Positions 46,670-58,411 of a stretch of DNA of 64,000 nt are shown in pieces. The position numbers and the translations under genes are program-made. Source of the DNA: Stenocarpella maydis (taxonomy: Eukaryota; Ascomycota; Sordariomycetes; Diaporthales; Diaporthaceae); the NCBI GenBank assembly GCA_002270565.1, contig NQMI01000061.1:1-64000 (forward strand). The letters run 5' to 3'. A model generated the notes under the pieces. It was not told where the DNA came from. It did no database searches and saw only the letters and a list, made by a program, of their open reading frames with translations. The first letter of the stretch is position 1. Every line of letters starts with the position of its first letter.

Positions 46670-47618
46670 GGCGGTCTGGGATTGCGATTATATTATGCGA
46701 CTAAAGACTCGGTGATCAGTCAGTCACAGATCCGAAGGGGTTCAACGGTGGCAAGGATTGTTGATTGTCTGCAGTGCGATGTCGCAAGTGGCATGTGGAT
46801 TATTTAGGCTCGGGATCTAACTCTGCACTGGCAGGCCTGTCGAAAGTAGCTGGAAGTAGAGCAAAGCATGGAGGGGCTCGGGTAGCTACTATGTACACCA
46901 CCTCACGGCGTCTCCACCAAAGATACGTAGCGTACCTGGTGACGAGGCAGGATACTACGGGTTACCTGCCTGACTGCTCTTTTACAATACCTTTTTTTCT
47001 TAATTAAATAATTATAAGCAATAGAGCATAGGGCTTCTTCAGCCTAAAGCCCGAGGGTAGCCTTGATATTCTCTACTTCCGTATATATCTATCTATCTTG
47101 TGTCAAGCAAATAAAATCAAAGCCGCGCGAGTGTACAAACGGCGGGTACCTGGTGACCTGGGCAGGTGCTGGCCCACCGGCAGCCGGAGCATCCTAGAAG
47201 CCGACTGGTGCGCATCTTTATGGGGTGGGTGGGACAAGGCGGCCCTGAAAGGACGACCCCGAAGCGCTGGATAGCGGGGAAATTGGGGGAGACCAGCCAA
47301 GGGCACCTCGGTCAAGCGGGACATCGCATGCCAGTTCAGGCAGCTCTAGTAGGGGTTATACAGGTGGAAGGGCTGCTGGGGAGGAGCAGAGGCCACGATG
47401 GTGGCAGCAGCATACAGTCCAATTTCGGTATTATCTGTGTTGGCAGTCCCGTCCCAACGTTATATATACCGAAGGCTGATGCCCCTGCCCCAGCAGAGAG
47501 GTGAGGTAGAAAGCCACGACTAACTCAGTTAACAAAAATACCAAGACACACTTGCAAGTGCAACCCGGTCACTCACAGACCACAGCGCCCTCAACACGTG
47601 TCGCTCACAATCTACAAG
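46670..47618. promoter_or_regulatory. Divergent promoter region between Ard1 and the dehydrogenase
   Basis: About 950 bases without a supported gene. A short AT-rich segment lies at 46985-47110. TATATATA at 47461-47468 lies about 150 bases before the dehydrogenase start and could be its TATA element. Confidence 0.45.
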
Positions 47619-48541
47619 ATGGCCAGCAGGGTGTTGGCAGGGAAGGTGGGAATAGTAACGGGCGCCTCGAGAAGTCTGTCATCACCATCCCCACCTCCCA
47701 ACAGAGCACCCATCGCTGACACCCCACAGGCATCGGGGCTGCTATTGCCGAGAACCTCGCCTCCAAAGGGTGTAACCTGGTCCTCAACTACACCTCCAAG
47801 TCATCCACAGCCCTCACAAGAGAGCTCTCCAAGAAACTCGAGGGAAAGTATGGCATCCAAACCGTCGGCGTGCAGGCAGACCTGGGCACCCCTCAAGGAC
47901 CATTGGCCCTTATCGAGGCTGCAAGGAAGCACTTCTCTTCCTCGCCCCCGACGCCCAGCCAGGACTACAAGTTCCAGCTCGACATCATAGTCAACAACGC
48001 CGGTGTCGCCAAGAACGACAAGCTGGCAGACATCAAGATCGAGGACTTTGACTTCACCTACAAGGTCAACGTCCTCGGACCCCTGCTGCTCATGCAGGCG
48101 GCCGCCCAGTACCTGCCGACAGACCGCTCCGGCCGCGTGGTGAACCTGTCTTCCATCTCCTCCGACTGCGGCTTCCTGGGCCAGTCCGTCTACGGCGGCT
48201 CCAAGGCAGCCCTGGAGGCAATGACACGCGTCTGGGCACGGGAGCTGAGCGAGCGCGCCACCGTAAACGCCGTCAACCCGGGCCCCGTCGAGGGTCCCAT
48301 GTACGCGGCCAACAGCGACGAGTTCAAGGCCGCCATCAAGGGCTGGATCGAGCACGCGCCCCTGATGAGGGCGCGCGAGGGGATCGACGCCCCCGAGGTC
48401 GTCCAGGCGGCCAGGGCCGAGGGCGGGAGGCCGGCCTACACGTCCGAGATCGCGGGCATCGTTGGCATGCTGTGCACTCCTGACGCGGCTTGGTGCACGG
48501 GTCAGGTTGTCTGTGCCAACGGCGGCTTGTTGATGAAATAG
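47619..48541 (+). CDS. Short-chain dehydrogenase/reductase (SDR)
   Basis: NAD(P)-dependent oxidoreductase of the classical SDR family, 288 residues from exons 47619-47673 and 47730-48541. The intron interrupts the cofactor motif; splicing gives TGASRSIGAAIAENLASKG. Further classical motifs are NNAGVA, the active-site serine in LSSISSD, the YGGSKAALEAMT Tyr-x3-Lys pair, and NPGPVEGPM after it. The family includes fungal versicolorin- and tetrahydroxynaphthalene-type reductases and 3-oxoacyl reductases. The substrate is not readable here and no biosynthetic cluster surrounds it. An insert of about ten residues (SSSPPTPSQDYKFQ) lies before the LDIIVNNAG strand. Confidence 0.92.
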
Positions 48542-49120
48542 ACGGCCCGGGGCGACTTGGGAGAAGGGGGGAGGGAACGAGATGACGGGTTGGCATCCCC
48601 GAGGCCGTTTGGGGCGGGCTGCTTTGTAAGATCAAATGCATAATAGAATTCGAACAAGGTTTCCTTTCCAGTGTTTCACCAGCTTCACGGCTGATTGGCT
48701 TGCCTCCACTGACCGTGTTGGGCTGGCGGACTGGTGGGCTGGACCATGTATGATTGCTCCGAGACAGAACGTTGTATTTATTATTGCAGCAACCATGGGT
48801 ACCGCCGCACTCGAAACCCCCCTTTATCATGAGTGCATTCACCTTTTGGCAATGACAAGGTGCAGTGGTTGCCGAAGACGGAGCCGAGACCCGGCCCCGG
48901 GTCCGGTCGGGAGCGGCAGATTCGGGGTCGCCTCAGTCATCGCATCTCAGAGCTTTTTGTAAGTGATCTTGAATTTCCAGACCGGGCATCTGAAGCCAAC
49001 ACAACCGAATTCCTCGGCATAACTGCTCCTGTTTGAAATCCCCCCCCCCCCGTGCCTACGCACCAGAGCACAAGATTCTTGCCCAGAGTGTCCGCTTCAG
49101 CGTCCAAGAAAGAAGGGAAC
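48542..49120. other. Intergenic region
   Basis: About 580 bases with no supported gene. A run of ten or more C lies at about 49040-49051, within 80 bases of the Lto1 start. Confidence 0.5.
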
Positions 49121-49678
49121 ATGGCCACCGACGACCCCTTCGACAACCTGCTCAACCTGGAGGAGGATTTCTACACGGAGGGCTACCAGCAGGGCGTGGC
49201 AGATGGCGACCGTGCAGGGCGGATCGAGGGCCGCGCATTTGGCATCGAAAAGGGCTTCGAGAAGTTCATCGAGGCGGGCAGGCTGCACGGCCGGTCCATC
49301 GTCTGGGCCAACAGGCTGCCGCAGGCGCAGCAGCAGCCTCGGGGCTCCCAGCCCTCCGACCCTGCGCCCACAGAGGACAAGGAGCAGCAGAAGCTCCCCG
49401 TCTTGAGTGGTGGCGGCGCGAGGCTGGAGAAGAACATCGTCACGCTGTACGCGCTCGTCGAGCCCGAGACGCTGTCGACCGAGAACACGGACCATGCCGT
49501 CAATGACTTCGACGACCGGGTCAAGAGGGCGCAGGGCAAGGCGAGGGTTATCGAGAGGCACATTGGGGAGGACGCCAGCCTCGGCGCCAAGGACGACAGT
49601 ACCGTCAAGGCTCCTGTGGGTGGCGATCAGGTGTCGCCGTCGGCTGGTCCGCCGTCCAAGGAGGCTGTGAGCTTCTGA
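49121..49678 (+). CDS. LTO1: Lto1 family protein (Yae1-Lto1 Fe-S adaptor)
   Basis: Single exon, 185 residues. In yeast, Lto1 with Yae1 bridges the cytosolic iron-sulfur targeting complex to the ribosome-recycling ATPase Rli1. The family hallmark is a series of glycines every fourth residue: EGYQQGVADGDRAGRIEGRA and FGIEKGFEKF follow this GX3 pattern here, after the start DDPFDNLLNLEEDFY. The rest is a variable region with a second conserved helix (LEKNIVTLYALVEP). The protein ends in VSF. The C-terminal tripeptide that recruits the targeting complex usually ends in Trp, sometimes Phe, so this end fits with a weaker form. ATG at 49121 was chosen because the family motif starts six residues later. 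Confidence 0.9.
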   Translation: MATDDPFDNLLNLEEDFYTEGYQQGVADGDRAGRIEGRAFGIEKGFEKFIEAGRLHGRSIVWANRLPQAQQQPRGSQPSDPAPTEDKEQQKLPVLSGGGARLEKNIVTLYALVEPETLSTENTDHAVNDFDDRVKRAQGKARVIERHIGEDASLGAKDDSTVKAPVGGDQVSPSAGPPSKEAVSF

Positions 49679-50418
49679 GGACACCCCCTGATGCCACGCC
49701 TTGGTACTTCTCAGAAACCAAAACACAAGAAGACACCGCCGTCTCACAGCACACGACGGGCTGCAAGCCGCCACGCTTGCTGTGGAGTTGTCGTCGTCGG
49801 CCTGTACGGTCGAATTGCTGGGAGGTTCCCAGTCTCTCTGCCCCAACTTGGACGTGGCCTTCGAGTCAGAACGCCTCCATTTACTGCGTGCCAGGCTAAT
49901 AGCCGGAACGACATCTTGGCTCATACCACATCATCAGCCCCAAAGACGTCACCTCGTGTGCCACTTGGTATGCGGCCGCAGCGACCATAGGCTTGTAGGT
50001 GAGCACATTGACCACCAGGCCTGCTTGTCACTGACTGATCAGTGCCTAGCATCGCAAGTTTCTCTTAGCTACGGGACAAGGCCTGGTGGTAAACACAGAT
50101 TGTCCGTCTTTGTCAGATGAACGGCTTGGTCGTTGAGTACGCATGGAGGTTTAGGTTTCACAGCGACACTCGCTCTTACTCCGTGCGTTGTTCCGGGAGG
50201 TCCAACAGAGACAACACCTCCGCTGAATCTCGATGTAGCCAGCCGTGATAGAAAACGCCAATGCTTCGGTCAGAAACACTTATAGAGCCAATTTTCAAGC
50301 GTGGTCTGCACATGTGATGGCCCGTAGCCGGAGAATTGCCGTCTCTAATGCCACTGATTCGTAGTTTTAAAATGTACATTCCTCTCTGGTCCTTGATTCC
50401 TCACCCGTCACAGCCCAT
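49679..50418. other. Convergent intergenic region
   Basis: 3' regions of Lto1 and the complex I gene. No gene, repeat or RNA was recognised. Confidence 0.5.
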
Positions 50419-51113
50419 CTACTGGAACGTCCGGCAAGGATATTTCTCGGGGTAGGCCTGATCTTCTGTCTTCTCCCACGGGTGCACGTCCCACGAGCCC
50501 TTCTTGAGGCTCTGTCCGCTGAGCAGAGGCGGCATGCCGTCCACGAGCAGCTCCTTGGCGGCCTCGACGCCCTTTTCCTCGAACACCCTTGCGAGACCCT
50601 TCTCGTGGCCCTCGGCCTCGGCGGCCACGAGCGCCTTGCTGCCCTCCTCGCCGATCAGCTCGACCTTGGGGCTCGCGGCGTTGCCGACCGTCAGCAGTGC
50701 GACGGCGTCGGCCTGGCTCACGACGGAGAGGCGCGGGTAGTTGCGGCGGGTGTCGCGCTTCCAGTAGGGGTTGTCGGCGATGTCGCCGGCAGGGATGGTG
50801 ACGGGGTCGTCGTAGGTGAGAGGGTCCAGGGCGCCGGGGGCGGGCCTGCGGAAGTAAGGGTTGAGGGGCACGCCGTTGGAACGCTCGGGGTCGATTGCGA
50901 GTCTGCGGCGGATGCGCTCCCAGATGCCGGTGGACTGGAGGGTTTGTTTCTGCAGGCGGCGAAGAAGGGCGTGGGTTAGCGGGCGATGTAGAGGCGACGA
51001 TGGCTGGTCGGCTCGCAGGCGTGTGGGCGAGGAGAGCACGGTTGACCTACTGTAGAGACCTTCTGGACACCGCCTGCGGCGGCAATCTTCGCTGCAGCCA
51101 CCCTGGTAGCCAT
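50419..51113 (-). CDS. nuo21.3: NADH:ubiquinone oxidoreductase 21.3 kDa subunit (complex I)
   Basis: Accessory subunit of mitochondrial complex I. Two exons: 51113-51051 (63 bases) and 50949-50419, giving 197 residues. The first exon starts MATRVAAAKIAAAGGVQKVS, a short basic alanine-rich leader. The intron (101 bases) joins it to KQTLQSTGIWERIRRRLAID. The central phrases SNGVPLNPYFRRP, YDDPVTIPAGDIADNPYWKR and YPRLSVVSQADAVALL are typical of fungal 21.3 kDa subunits. The unspliced reading frame reaches 51249, but its upstream part has no mitochondrial-leader character and contains the intron, so it was not used. Confidence 0.88.
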
Positions 51114-52379
51114 GGTGCAGGCGCTGGGTGAGGAGTGAGTGGAGGGCTGTTGGTGATGCTTGTCGAATGCTCTGGGCGCAGGTCGGCCTTCGCAGGACCG
51201 TCACCGCCAGCGCAAGCAGGCACGGCAAGCAGCCAAGGGCGGCTCCCAACTGAAGGGGACGGGATTGGCTGGGGCCCTCGGCACGGACCGGGGTTTAGCC
51301 GGGCGGTCTCTAGACCTACAGGCGGTTGCGATGTACTCCGTATAGATAATCATGCCTAAGAGATATACGGATATACCGTACAACCAACCTCAGGGCCTGG
51401 TCTGAGCTCCCGGGACGGCAACAAGCTCCGCAACACACGTTCGCTCGGGCAGTCGTCAGTCCAGCCCTCTCCATGCTGAGCCTACTGCTCGTTGCTTTGA
51501 AATGCCTCATGCGCCTAGTCTGCACCATCCATCTGCATTCATAATCTACAAGTCACCTTAACAAGGCTAGGTGGCCAGCCAAACAGCCAAACAGAATTGG
51601 CTGCACGAGATGCACGCTCTCCATCACACCAACTCACGGCACATGCCACAGGCCAGATGCTTTCTAGATGATGGGCTGATGAAACTCTAGCTGAGCTAGA
51701 AATTGGACGCTGCCCGTAAGGTCACCTGCTCGGTTAAGTGATGGGGTGCGCTACTGTAGGTCAGACCCCAGAGGCAGGCCTGCGCGGCGACAAGGGGCCG
51801 CGAGAGAAGGACAAGAGGAAAAAAATGAGAGGGCTGGACCTCGGACCGTTGAGTCGATCTGGGCGAGCCTTAACAAAGGTCGGAGGAAAAGCTGGGGAAG
51901 ATGGGCGATTCAGGGGAGCCGGCACCCTCTGAGGGCTGATAGTGTGTGAGAGCTTCCCCCATGTCGTCCGTCTGATTGGTCCGAGCTCGTGCAAGACGAC
52001 ATCCCATCCTACCTCGTCCTCCTTATATTGGCCTCCCATCCCTCCCCATCTCATTTAGAACTTCCTCCTCCCCCCTCCCAGCCTTTGTTTGTCCCTGTTT
52101 TCCTTTCCGTCTGCCTCTGCGCCTCGGTTGCATCTCAGTTGCACCAACCCCCCCCCCTTGGTTGCACGCTGAACGCGTCTTCCGCCTCGTGCTCTCCTGA
52201 CCCAGCCGCCTGCACGGCACTTGGCTGCTTCACCACTTGTCCGCACATTGTATGTTCCTGACCGCTGGGGGAGCTCCAGTCATGATCTCCCTCTGTATCC
52301 GGTGGCCACCATTGTCATCAAGGCCAGGCTTCCAGCTAACACCCGTCCCAAGCGCCTTCGAGGCACTCCACGCGTGAAA
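51114..52379. promoter_or_regulatory. Divergent promoter region between complex I subunit and Dot5
   Basis: About 1.27 kb without a supported gene. From about 52010 to 52200 the + strand is strongly pyrimidine-rich (CCTCC and TTCC runs), probably the leader and promoter of the peroxiredoxin gene. TATATTGG lies at 52024. Confidence 0.5.
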
Positions 52380-53153
52380 ATGCCCGTCGAACTCCGAAAG
52401 CGCAAGGCTCCGGCTCCACCCCCGGAGCCACCGGCCAAGAAGCCTTCCAAGGTGGCCAAGGCTGCCTCCAAGGTCAAGGAGGCCGTCAAGGGCAAGCCCG
52501 AGGCTAAGCCCAAGGCCAATGGCGCAGCGGCAGCAGCGGCAGCAGCCAAGCCGTCCGCCTCTGCCAAGAAGCTCGAGGTTGGCGAAACCATCGACCTGGC
52601 TTCATTTGGCGGCGAGGTCACCACCAACGATGGTGAGACCACTACGCTGGCCCAGCTCGTCGAGAAGTCCGGCTCCGGTGTCGTGCTCTTCACCTACCCC
52701 AAAGCTTCGACCCCAGGCTGCACGAACCAGGCCTGTCTGTTCCGTGACTCTTACGAGCCGCTCACCGCGGGTGGTCTTGCCATCTACGGGCTCTCCAGGG
52801 ATTCCCCCAAGAGCAACACGACCTTCAAGGAGAAGCAGAAGCTCCCCTACCCCCTGCTATGCGACTCTGGTGCGAGCCTCATCGGCGCTATTGGCCTGAA
52901 GAAGGCGCCAAGCGGTACGCAGAGAGGCGTATTTGCAGTGGACAAGAATGGCAAGGTTCTACTCTCCGAGCCTGGTGGACCAGCTGCGACGGTAGAAGCT
53001 GTGAAGAAGCTGGTCGAGTCGACGTCTGCCAACGGCGGTGCTGCCGAGGAGAAGGCGGAACAAGAGGAGAAGAAGGATGACGAGAAGACCAACGGGGCGG
53101 CTGCTGAGGAGGCCAAGGCCGAGGCAGCCGATGAGAAGAAGGACGAGTCGTAA
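52380..53153 (+). CDS. DOT5: Nuclear thiol peroxidase, BCP/PrxQ type (Dot5-like)
   Basis: Peroxiredoxin that reduces alkyl hydroperoxides; the yeast relative Dot5 is nuclear. Single exon, 257 residues. The active site YPKASTPGCTNQACLFRD carries the peroxidatic Cys114 and a resolving Cys119 five residues later, the arrangement of the PrxQ/BCP class. Later family blocks are LAIYGLSRDSPKSN, FKEKQKLPYPLLCD and RGVFAVDKNGKV. Residues 1-62 are basic and alanine/lysine/proline-rich (KRKAPAPPPEPPAKKPSKVAK), consistent with nuclear import and DNA contact. The last 45 residues are very acidic (EEKAEQEEKKDDEK). The frame is open further upstream to 52221, but that part is leader-like and 52380 starts with the usual MPVELRKRK. 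Confidence 0.92.
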   Translation: MPVELRKRKAPAPPPEPPAKKPSKVAKAASKVKEAVKGKPEAKPKANGAAAAAAAAKPSASAKKLEVGETIDLASFGGEVTTNDGETTTLAQLVEKSGSGVVLFTYPKASTPGCTNQACLFRDSYEPLTAGGLAIYGLSRDSPKSNTTFKEKQKLPYPLLCDSGASLIGAIGLKKAPSGTQRGVFAVDKNGKVLLSEPGGPAATVEAVKKLVESTSANGGAAEEKAEQEEKKDDEKTNGAAAEEAKAEAADEKKDES

Positions 53154-53857
53154 GAGGCAGATTTCATAAAATCTCCAGGCCATGCTGATTCCCGTGTCAT
53201 GGGACTGGAGACAGTGGGCATTGTTTGATTAGGGTTTCCAGGAGAAAGCGTTAGTATCTGAGGCGATTGCATCGTGGTTGTGTCTTGGCTTTTGGGGAAG
53301 AACACGAAGGATGTGTGTTTATTATGTACTCTTTGATATGCTACGAAGTGCGACTGAACATCATATTGTAAGTCCAAGACTGCCAACCGTCCCCAGTCAT
53401 GGTGCTTGTGCTCATTGGGGTCTCAATATCTGGCATGCGTCAACATCCTGCGACGAGGCCCAAGCACACTGCACTGCCGGAGCTACCTCTTGCTGATATC
53501 AAGGGACCCAAATGATCCGGGAACTCTAGATTCAGGGAAAACCCCAGGCTCACTCGTACCCCCAAGAACTCGCGTATCGGTAGCTAAAACATAATCGGGC
53601 CATGTAATAATGGTGTAGGGGTATGGGTATGTACTTAGACTCATACGCGCGGGCTCAGCCCCACCAAGCTGCAGCCCCAGCTCCATCTAAGCTCCCGCGG
53701 CCTGCCTTGTAGTAGACCGCATGCGATCTTCCAATCTCTCCAACACTCGAGGTCCACCACTCGTTTTCCGCGCCCCAAAGACGTCAACTCACTGCATTGG
53801 CCAGGAGGCCACCGACTATAGTCTGACGAGAACCTTGTCTTCTTGGATATTCACAGC
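53154..53857. other. Intergenic region
   Basis: About 700 bases between two right-reading genes; no gene or repeat was recognised. Confidence 0.5.
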
Positions 53858-55659
53858 ATGGCAGCGCCGCCCCCGCCCCCGAAGGGCGGCGGCCTGTCGC
53901 TCTACGCCAACCTCCTCAACCCTAAGGCAGACGCCCAGGCAACGGTCTCCGGTGCGCCAGTGGTCTACGACAGTGGGAAGAAGGACGATGCTGCAGTCAA
54001 GAAAGAGGTCAATCAAGGTATGTAGATGTCAATCCCGTACTTTCGCGCGCGGTCCTGCCCTGTGACTCTGTCCGCTCTATCAAACCCAACCAACTAAACT
54101 CCCTCTCTCAGCCTTGCGGTTCCAACCAATACGTCGACCACAGATATCTCAGAAGAAAGTTGCCAAGCCAGCCTTTCCCAAGTCAATACCGCCGTCCTCC
54201 ACAGGCCCAGATCACACAAAACCAGCCGACAGCAATGCCACCAGGGACGCAACCGCGACACCACCGCCTGCCCAGGGAGGGCCTCCGGCCCAGCGCAGCA
54301 CGCTCGCCGACTGGGCCGCAACCGAGGAAGACGAGTACATTTATGGGACCGGGGCCACCGAGAAGCGGCAGCGGGGCGGGCGCAAGGCCAAGAAGAAGAG
54401 GCAGCAGAAGCAAGGGGACAACCAGCGCCAGGAGACGGACTGGGACGAGATCTACGACCCGTCGCGCCCGACCAACGTCGAGGAGTACCTGAGGAGCGAC
54501 GAGCGCATCCGCGAGGTGCAGGAGTGGAAGGCCGTCCTGTATGCTCACCGCAGCAGGAGGAGAGGGAGCTCCGGCAGCGACGACGACTCGGACGCCGACG
54601 AGAGGCCTGTTATGGGCAGTGAGTTGCTTGGCAAGCACCCGGGTGGCTACGATGTTGCTAACACGGCTGGTTCTGCCAGATCAGTTCGCCCCTCCAGGAG
54701 ACTACTCCTTCGCACCACCGCCCATGTCGCCCCCCTGGGCCTCACCAGCTCCCGCCGCCCCGGTACCCAACGATGCAACAGGCGACGATGCCTACGCCCG
54801 TCGCCTCACATTGTCAGGCATGGGCGCGCCGCCGCCGCCACCGCCTCCCGAGTCATCCACAGCACCGCCTCAACCACCATTATCACCCCAAGATACAGCG
54901 ACCATCTCACGCGGGCCTGTCCGTTACGAAGCACCTCCCCAGCCACCCACGCAACAGCAAGCAGACGAGGAAGACGACGACATGGACGTAAACAACATCG
55001 ACCTCCCGCCCGCCGGCCTAGGCGCAGCCAACACCAACACCGCTGACCAGGACATGCCGGACGCCGATGACACCTCGCGCTCGAGCCGGCCGGGTCAGAA
55101 GGGCTTCGCCCAGCGCCTCATGTCCAAGTACGGCTGGACGGCGGGCAGCGGGCTCGGCGCCGACAGCAGCGGCATCATCAACCCCCTGCAGGTCAAGGTG
55201 GAGAAGCGACGCAAGCGGCCGGACGCCGAAGGTGGCGGCTACGCGGACCCCGCGAACCGGGCGCGTATCATCGGCGGGCAGACCAGGCCAGCCAAGGACG
55301 CACCCTCGTCGTCAGGCTCGGGAGCCACCACAGCCGAGAGCGGCGGCGGCGGCGTAGGCAAGTTCGGCGCAATGTCGGAGGTGATCCAGCTGCGCAACAT
55401 GCTCGAGAACATGCCGTCGCTGCAGGAGGAGATCGAGGACGGGCTGGGGCAGGAGATCGGGGAGGAGTGCGGCGACAAGTACGGGCGCGTCGAGAGGCTT
55501 TACATCGACGTGCCAGGGCGGCAGGTCTTTATCAAGTTCACCGACCAGGTGTCGGCGCTTAGGGCGGTCAACGCGCTCGAGGGCCGCGTCTTCAACGGGA
55601 ACGCCATCGCTGCGCGCTTCTTTGACACGGAGAAGTTTGAAAACGGCGAGTACAGCTAG
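53858..55659 (+). CDS. SPF45/RBM17-like splicing factor (G-patch and UHM-type RRM)
   Basis: Alternative-splicing factor acting in the nucleus at 3' splice-site choice. Three exons: 53858-54017, 54112-54618 and 54680-55659, giving 548 residues. The start MAAPPPPPKGGGLSLYANLL is the family's N-terminal box. Splicing gives NQALRFQPIRRP and VMGNQFAPPGDYSFAPPP. The G-patch is at about residues 365-385 (GFAQRLMSKYGWTAGSGLG). The C-terminal RNA-recognition fold follows (VIQLRNM, then IGEECGDKYGRVERLYID, QVFIKFTDQVSALRAVNAL). It has ARFFDTEKF at the position of the RYF-type loop used by U2AF-homology motifs to bind tryptophan ligands. The Pro-rich and acidic linkers are longer than in animals. Confidence 0.93.
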
Positions 55660-56389
55660 ACATGTACGGATGGATGGCTACCGGGGAAACCCATGGGCTT
55701 TGTTCACGGTGTATACATGTACGGGTAGAACTAGTTGCAGGGCGATTCACTTTATTGTTGAATACGCACAGCAAATGGAACCTCACATTTGGCACATGGG
55801 CAGGTTATGAAGGGGATCACGGAGATGGATTGGCGAGACTTGCTAGAAATGTTCTACACCTATCGAGACCAGAATGAGCCATGGGTAGACCATGTCTCTG
55901 GAAACCTCACTGTCCACCTATATCTGTATCTTGTGTTCTCTTGTCAACCCCCCTCCAGGGTTTTTTCGTTTGGACTCCCCTCCGATCAATCCAAGGTATT
56001 ATGCAACATGTGCAGCATATTCCTCCATATCCAGCTCAGACAGACGCCCCTACAAGTGAGAAGCAGGCCGAGGACTCTGTCCCCAATCTTAAGACATTAC
56101 AAGAGAGCCATTATGCGGGTACGGACAGGTCGGGGTGGAAGGAGAAATTATTAGTCTAGTGCGGTTTTTCGTTCCCGGTGAACATAACAAACTTGACTCC
56201 GTATTCCGCGCGCGTGTGGATGACTGTGAATGCTGACTAAAAAGCAACGAAACAGCGGACAACGGACAGAATCCATCATCCAGGGAATTGGTTTAAAAGA
56301 AACAACGCCTCCGATTTGTTTACCCTGACCGTGTAAAAATACCACACATCATGACCACCTGAACATTTCAACAATCGGACGTCGCCACC
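55660..56389. other. Convergent intergenic region
   Basis: 3' regions of the SPF45-like gene and ECM33. No gene was supported; frames are short and without motif. Confidence 0.5.
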
Positions 56390-57703
56390 TTACAGAAGCT
56401 GGGCCAGCAGACCAACAAAGCTGAGACCGACGACAGCAGAGTTGACATGGACGTTGACAGCGGCGCTGCTAGAGTTGCTGCTGCTTGAGCTGGAGCTGCC
56501 GCCATCGGTGTTGCCAGTGTTGGCCTTCTCGTTGTTTGACGTGCAGGTGAACTTGCCCTGGATGACGCCGTTGCCACCCTGGGAGCCAGGGGCGTTCTTC
56601 TTCAGCTCATCGCAAGAAGCCGAGATGTCGTTGGTTGAGGACAACTTGAAGGTACCCTTGACGTCCTCGAGGCTGGGGAACTCAACGCTAGAGGGTCGTT
56701 AGCCACTGTCGCCTGACGATGTGTGCACATGATACTCACCTGCTAAAGTTGCCTCCCAGCTGAATGGCACCACCCAGATCAGCCAGCTCGGGGAATCCAG
56801 TAACCTCCTCAAGGCGGGTGTTGTTGATGATGGTCAGGGCACCACCGAGCTTCTTGAGGCTCGAGAAGGTGATGTTGGTGAGCGAGGGGTTGTTGATGAA
56901 GGAGATATCACCGCTCTCGGTGGCGGTCATGTTGGGAGCAATGAAGGTCTCGAAGTAGTTTGAGTCGAACCTGGCGGAGCCGTTGACGACCTCAAGCGAC
57001 GGCGTGGAGAACTCGGTCACGTTAGCAATGGACATGTTGGCAATCCAGACGAGGTTCGGCATGGTCACGCTCAGCTTCTGACCGTTGGCCTGGATGTTCA
57101 GGTTCTCGGACAGGTTCTTGAGAGAGGTGTCGAACTTGGTCAGGCGGCGGTTGTTGTTGATGTCCATAGTGCCGACGGACTCCAGGTCAATACCATCAAG
57201 GGTCGACAGGAAGGTGTCGGAGATGGTGACGGCGTTAGCCCTGCTCACACCGGTGGTGAAGCTCAGAGAGTTGAGGGCGGGCAGGGACTGCCACGTGATG
57301 GTGCCGACGCTGGACAGCGAAGGCATGTTGAGGGTGGACAGCAGAGTGACGTTGGCGAGCTTGAAAGTTCCCGAGATGGAGGTGAGGGACGTGGACGACA
57401 GAGAGATAAGAGCGCCATTGTTCATCAGGGTCAGATCACCGTCAATCTGGCCCGGGCCGGACAGGTCGATCTGGGGGTCCGAGGTGGCGGGGATCAGGAC
57501 ATCACCCTTGAGCGTGCGGCAGTTGGCGATGGCAGTGGCCTCAGCGGCAGAGCCGATTGTGAAGGTGGACTGTGTGCAGGAATTTTGCGCTGGCAAGACG
57601 CGTTAGCTCCTGGCCATCAAGTTTTGTTGGGAGCTATGTACTGGAACTTACCAGAGGCAACAGTGGCCACCGCGAGGGCGGAGAGAGCCAGCTTGGAGAA
57701 CAT
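56390..57703 (-). CDS. ECM33: Ecm33/Sps2-type GPI-anchored cell wall protein
   Basis: Secreted, GPI-linked leucine-rich-repeat-like protein needed for cell wall integrity. Three exons: 57703-57652, 57589-56740 and 56687-56390, giving 399 residues, the usual size. The first exon is the signal peptide MFSKLALSALAVATVAS; splicing gives AQNSCTQSTFTIGS. Two receptor-L-like domains follow, with repeating phrases of the kind LTLMNNGALISLSSTSL, TLNMPSLSSVGTITW and ISFINNPSLTNITFSSL. Cysteines near both ends (NSC, ANC, ASCDEL, FTC) should form disulfides. A Ser/Gly-rich segment (GGSSSSSSSNSSSAA) and a hydrophobic tail (VVGLSFVGLLAQLL) form the GPI signal. Upstream there is evidence for a long leader intron (see the separate entry). 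Confidence 0.95.
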
Positions 57704-57712
57704 TTTGCTGGT

Positions 57713-58411
57713 CTGTGGGAATTACTGGTCAGCAACCTTCAAGTGGCGAGTGATATGCCTAAATGCTGTAGTGATGTGGGCAAGAGTCGAAGCGGATCCA
57801 ACCCTGGGTCAATCGAGTCGTAAGATGATTGTTGATGTTTATTTCGCGTTGCCTGAGCAATTTGGGATGGGACTCGTCCTGAAAGCAAGCAAGAAACCAG
57901 AATGGATCCTAAGTGGCCGAGGGCGACTGTAGTAATGTTCGTTCGGCGATGTTGATGGTTTCGAGAAAGGCCATGCAAATCGATCAACAGCGACAATTGC
58001 CAGGTGACAGCTATCTCTTCCCCTGACATCAGGGTTCATGAGGCACTGGCGGACGGCACAGCCAAAGGCGTTTTCTCCCAGCTGCCCTGCTAGATGCTTC
58101 CTTCTCCTACGAAGCGGCTTGTCGTCGGGACGTTTGAGATCGAGGCAGGAACGGCTTCAGTGGGATACGTCGTTCAATCGCAAGATCGGAACACCACGTT
58201 GGAAGGCGGAAGCCGTCGGGCAGCGGCGACGTGCTTTGATGTTGTGTATGTTGACGTTTCAGGTTGCCGTTGCCAATCACAGGCGTTGGATCCGGGGCGG
58301 ACAAAAAAAAAGGAAGGCCAGGCAAGTGCAGATGAGGGTTATGAGAGGTGAAGCGACGGAAGCAATGAGACTTGTGTGTCTCTGGGGAGCCGCTAGATGT
58401 CGAGGACTTAC
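57713..58411 (-). other. Possible 5' leader intron of ECM33
   Basis: On the minus strand a strong donor (CTGTAAGTCC at about 58412) and an acceptor (TTCCCACAG at 57713), ten bases before the start codon, would define an intron of about 699 bases. Upstream of the donor lies a transcribed-looking leader, then a very pyrimidine-rich stretch (58680-58735) typical of strong fungal promoters. This is inferred from sequence signals only. Confidence 0.5.

Noticed and set aside
47619..48541. Secondary-metabolite cluster around the dehydrogenase
   Set aside because: Neighbours are housekeeping genes (Ard1, Lto1, complex I); no synthase, P450 or transporter is present.
52221..52379. N-terminal extension of Dot5 by 53 codons
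   Set aside because: The upstream part lies in a pyrimidine-rich leader and lacks an in-frame ATG start; the ATG at 52380 gives the typical basic N terminus.
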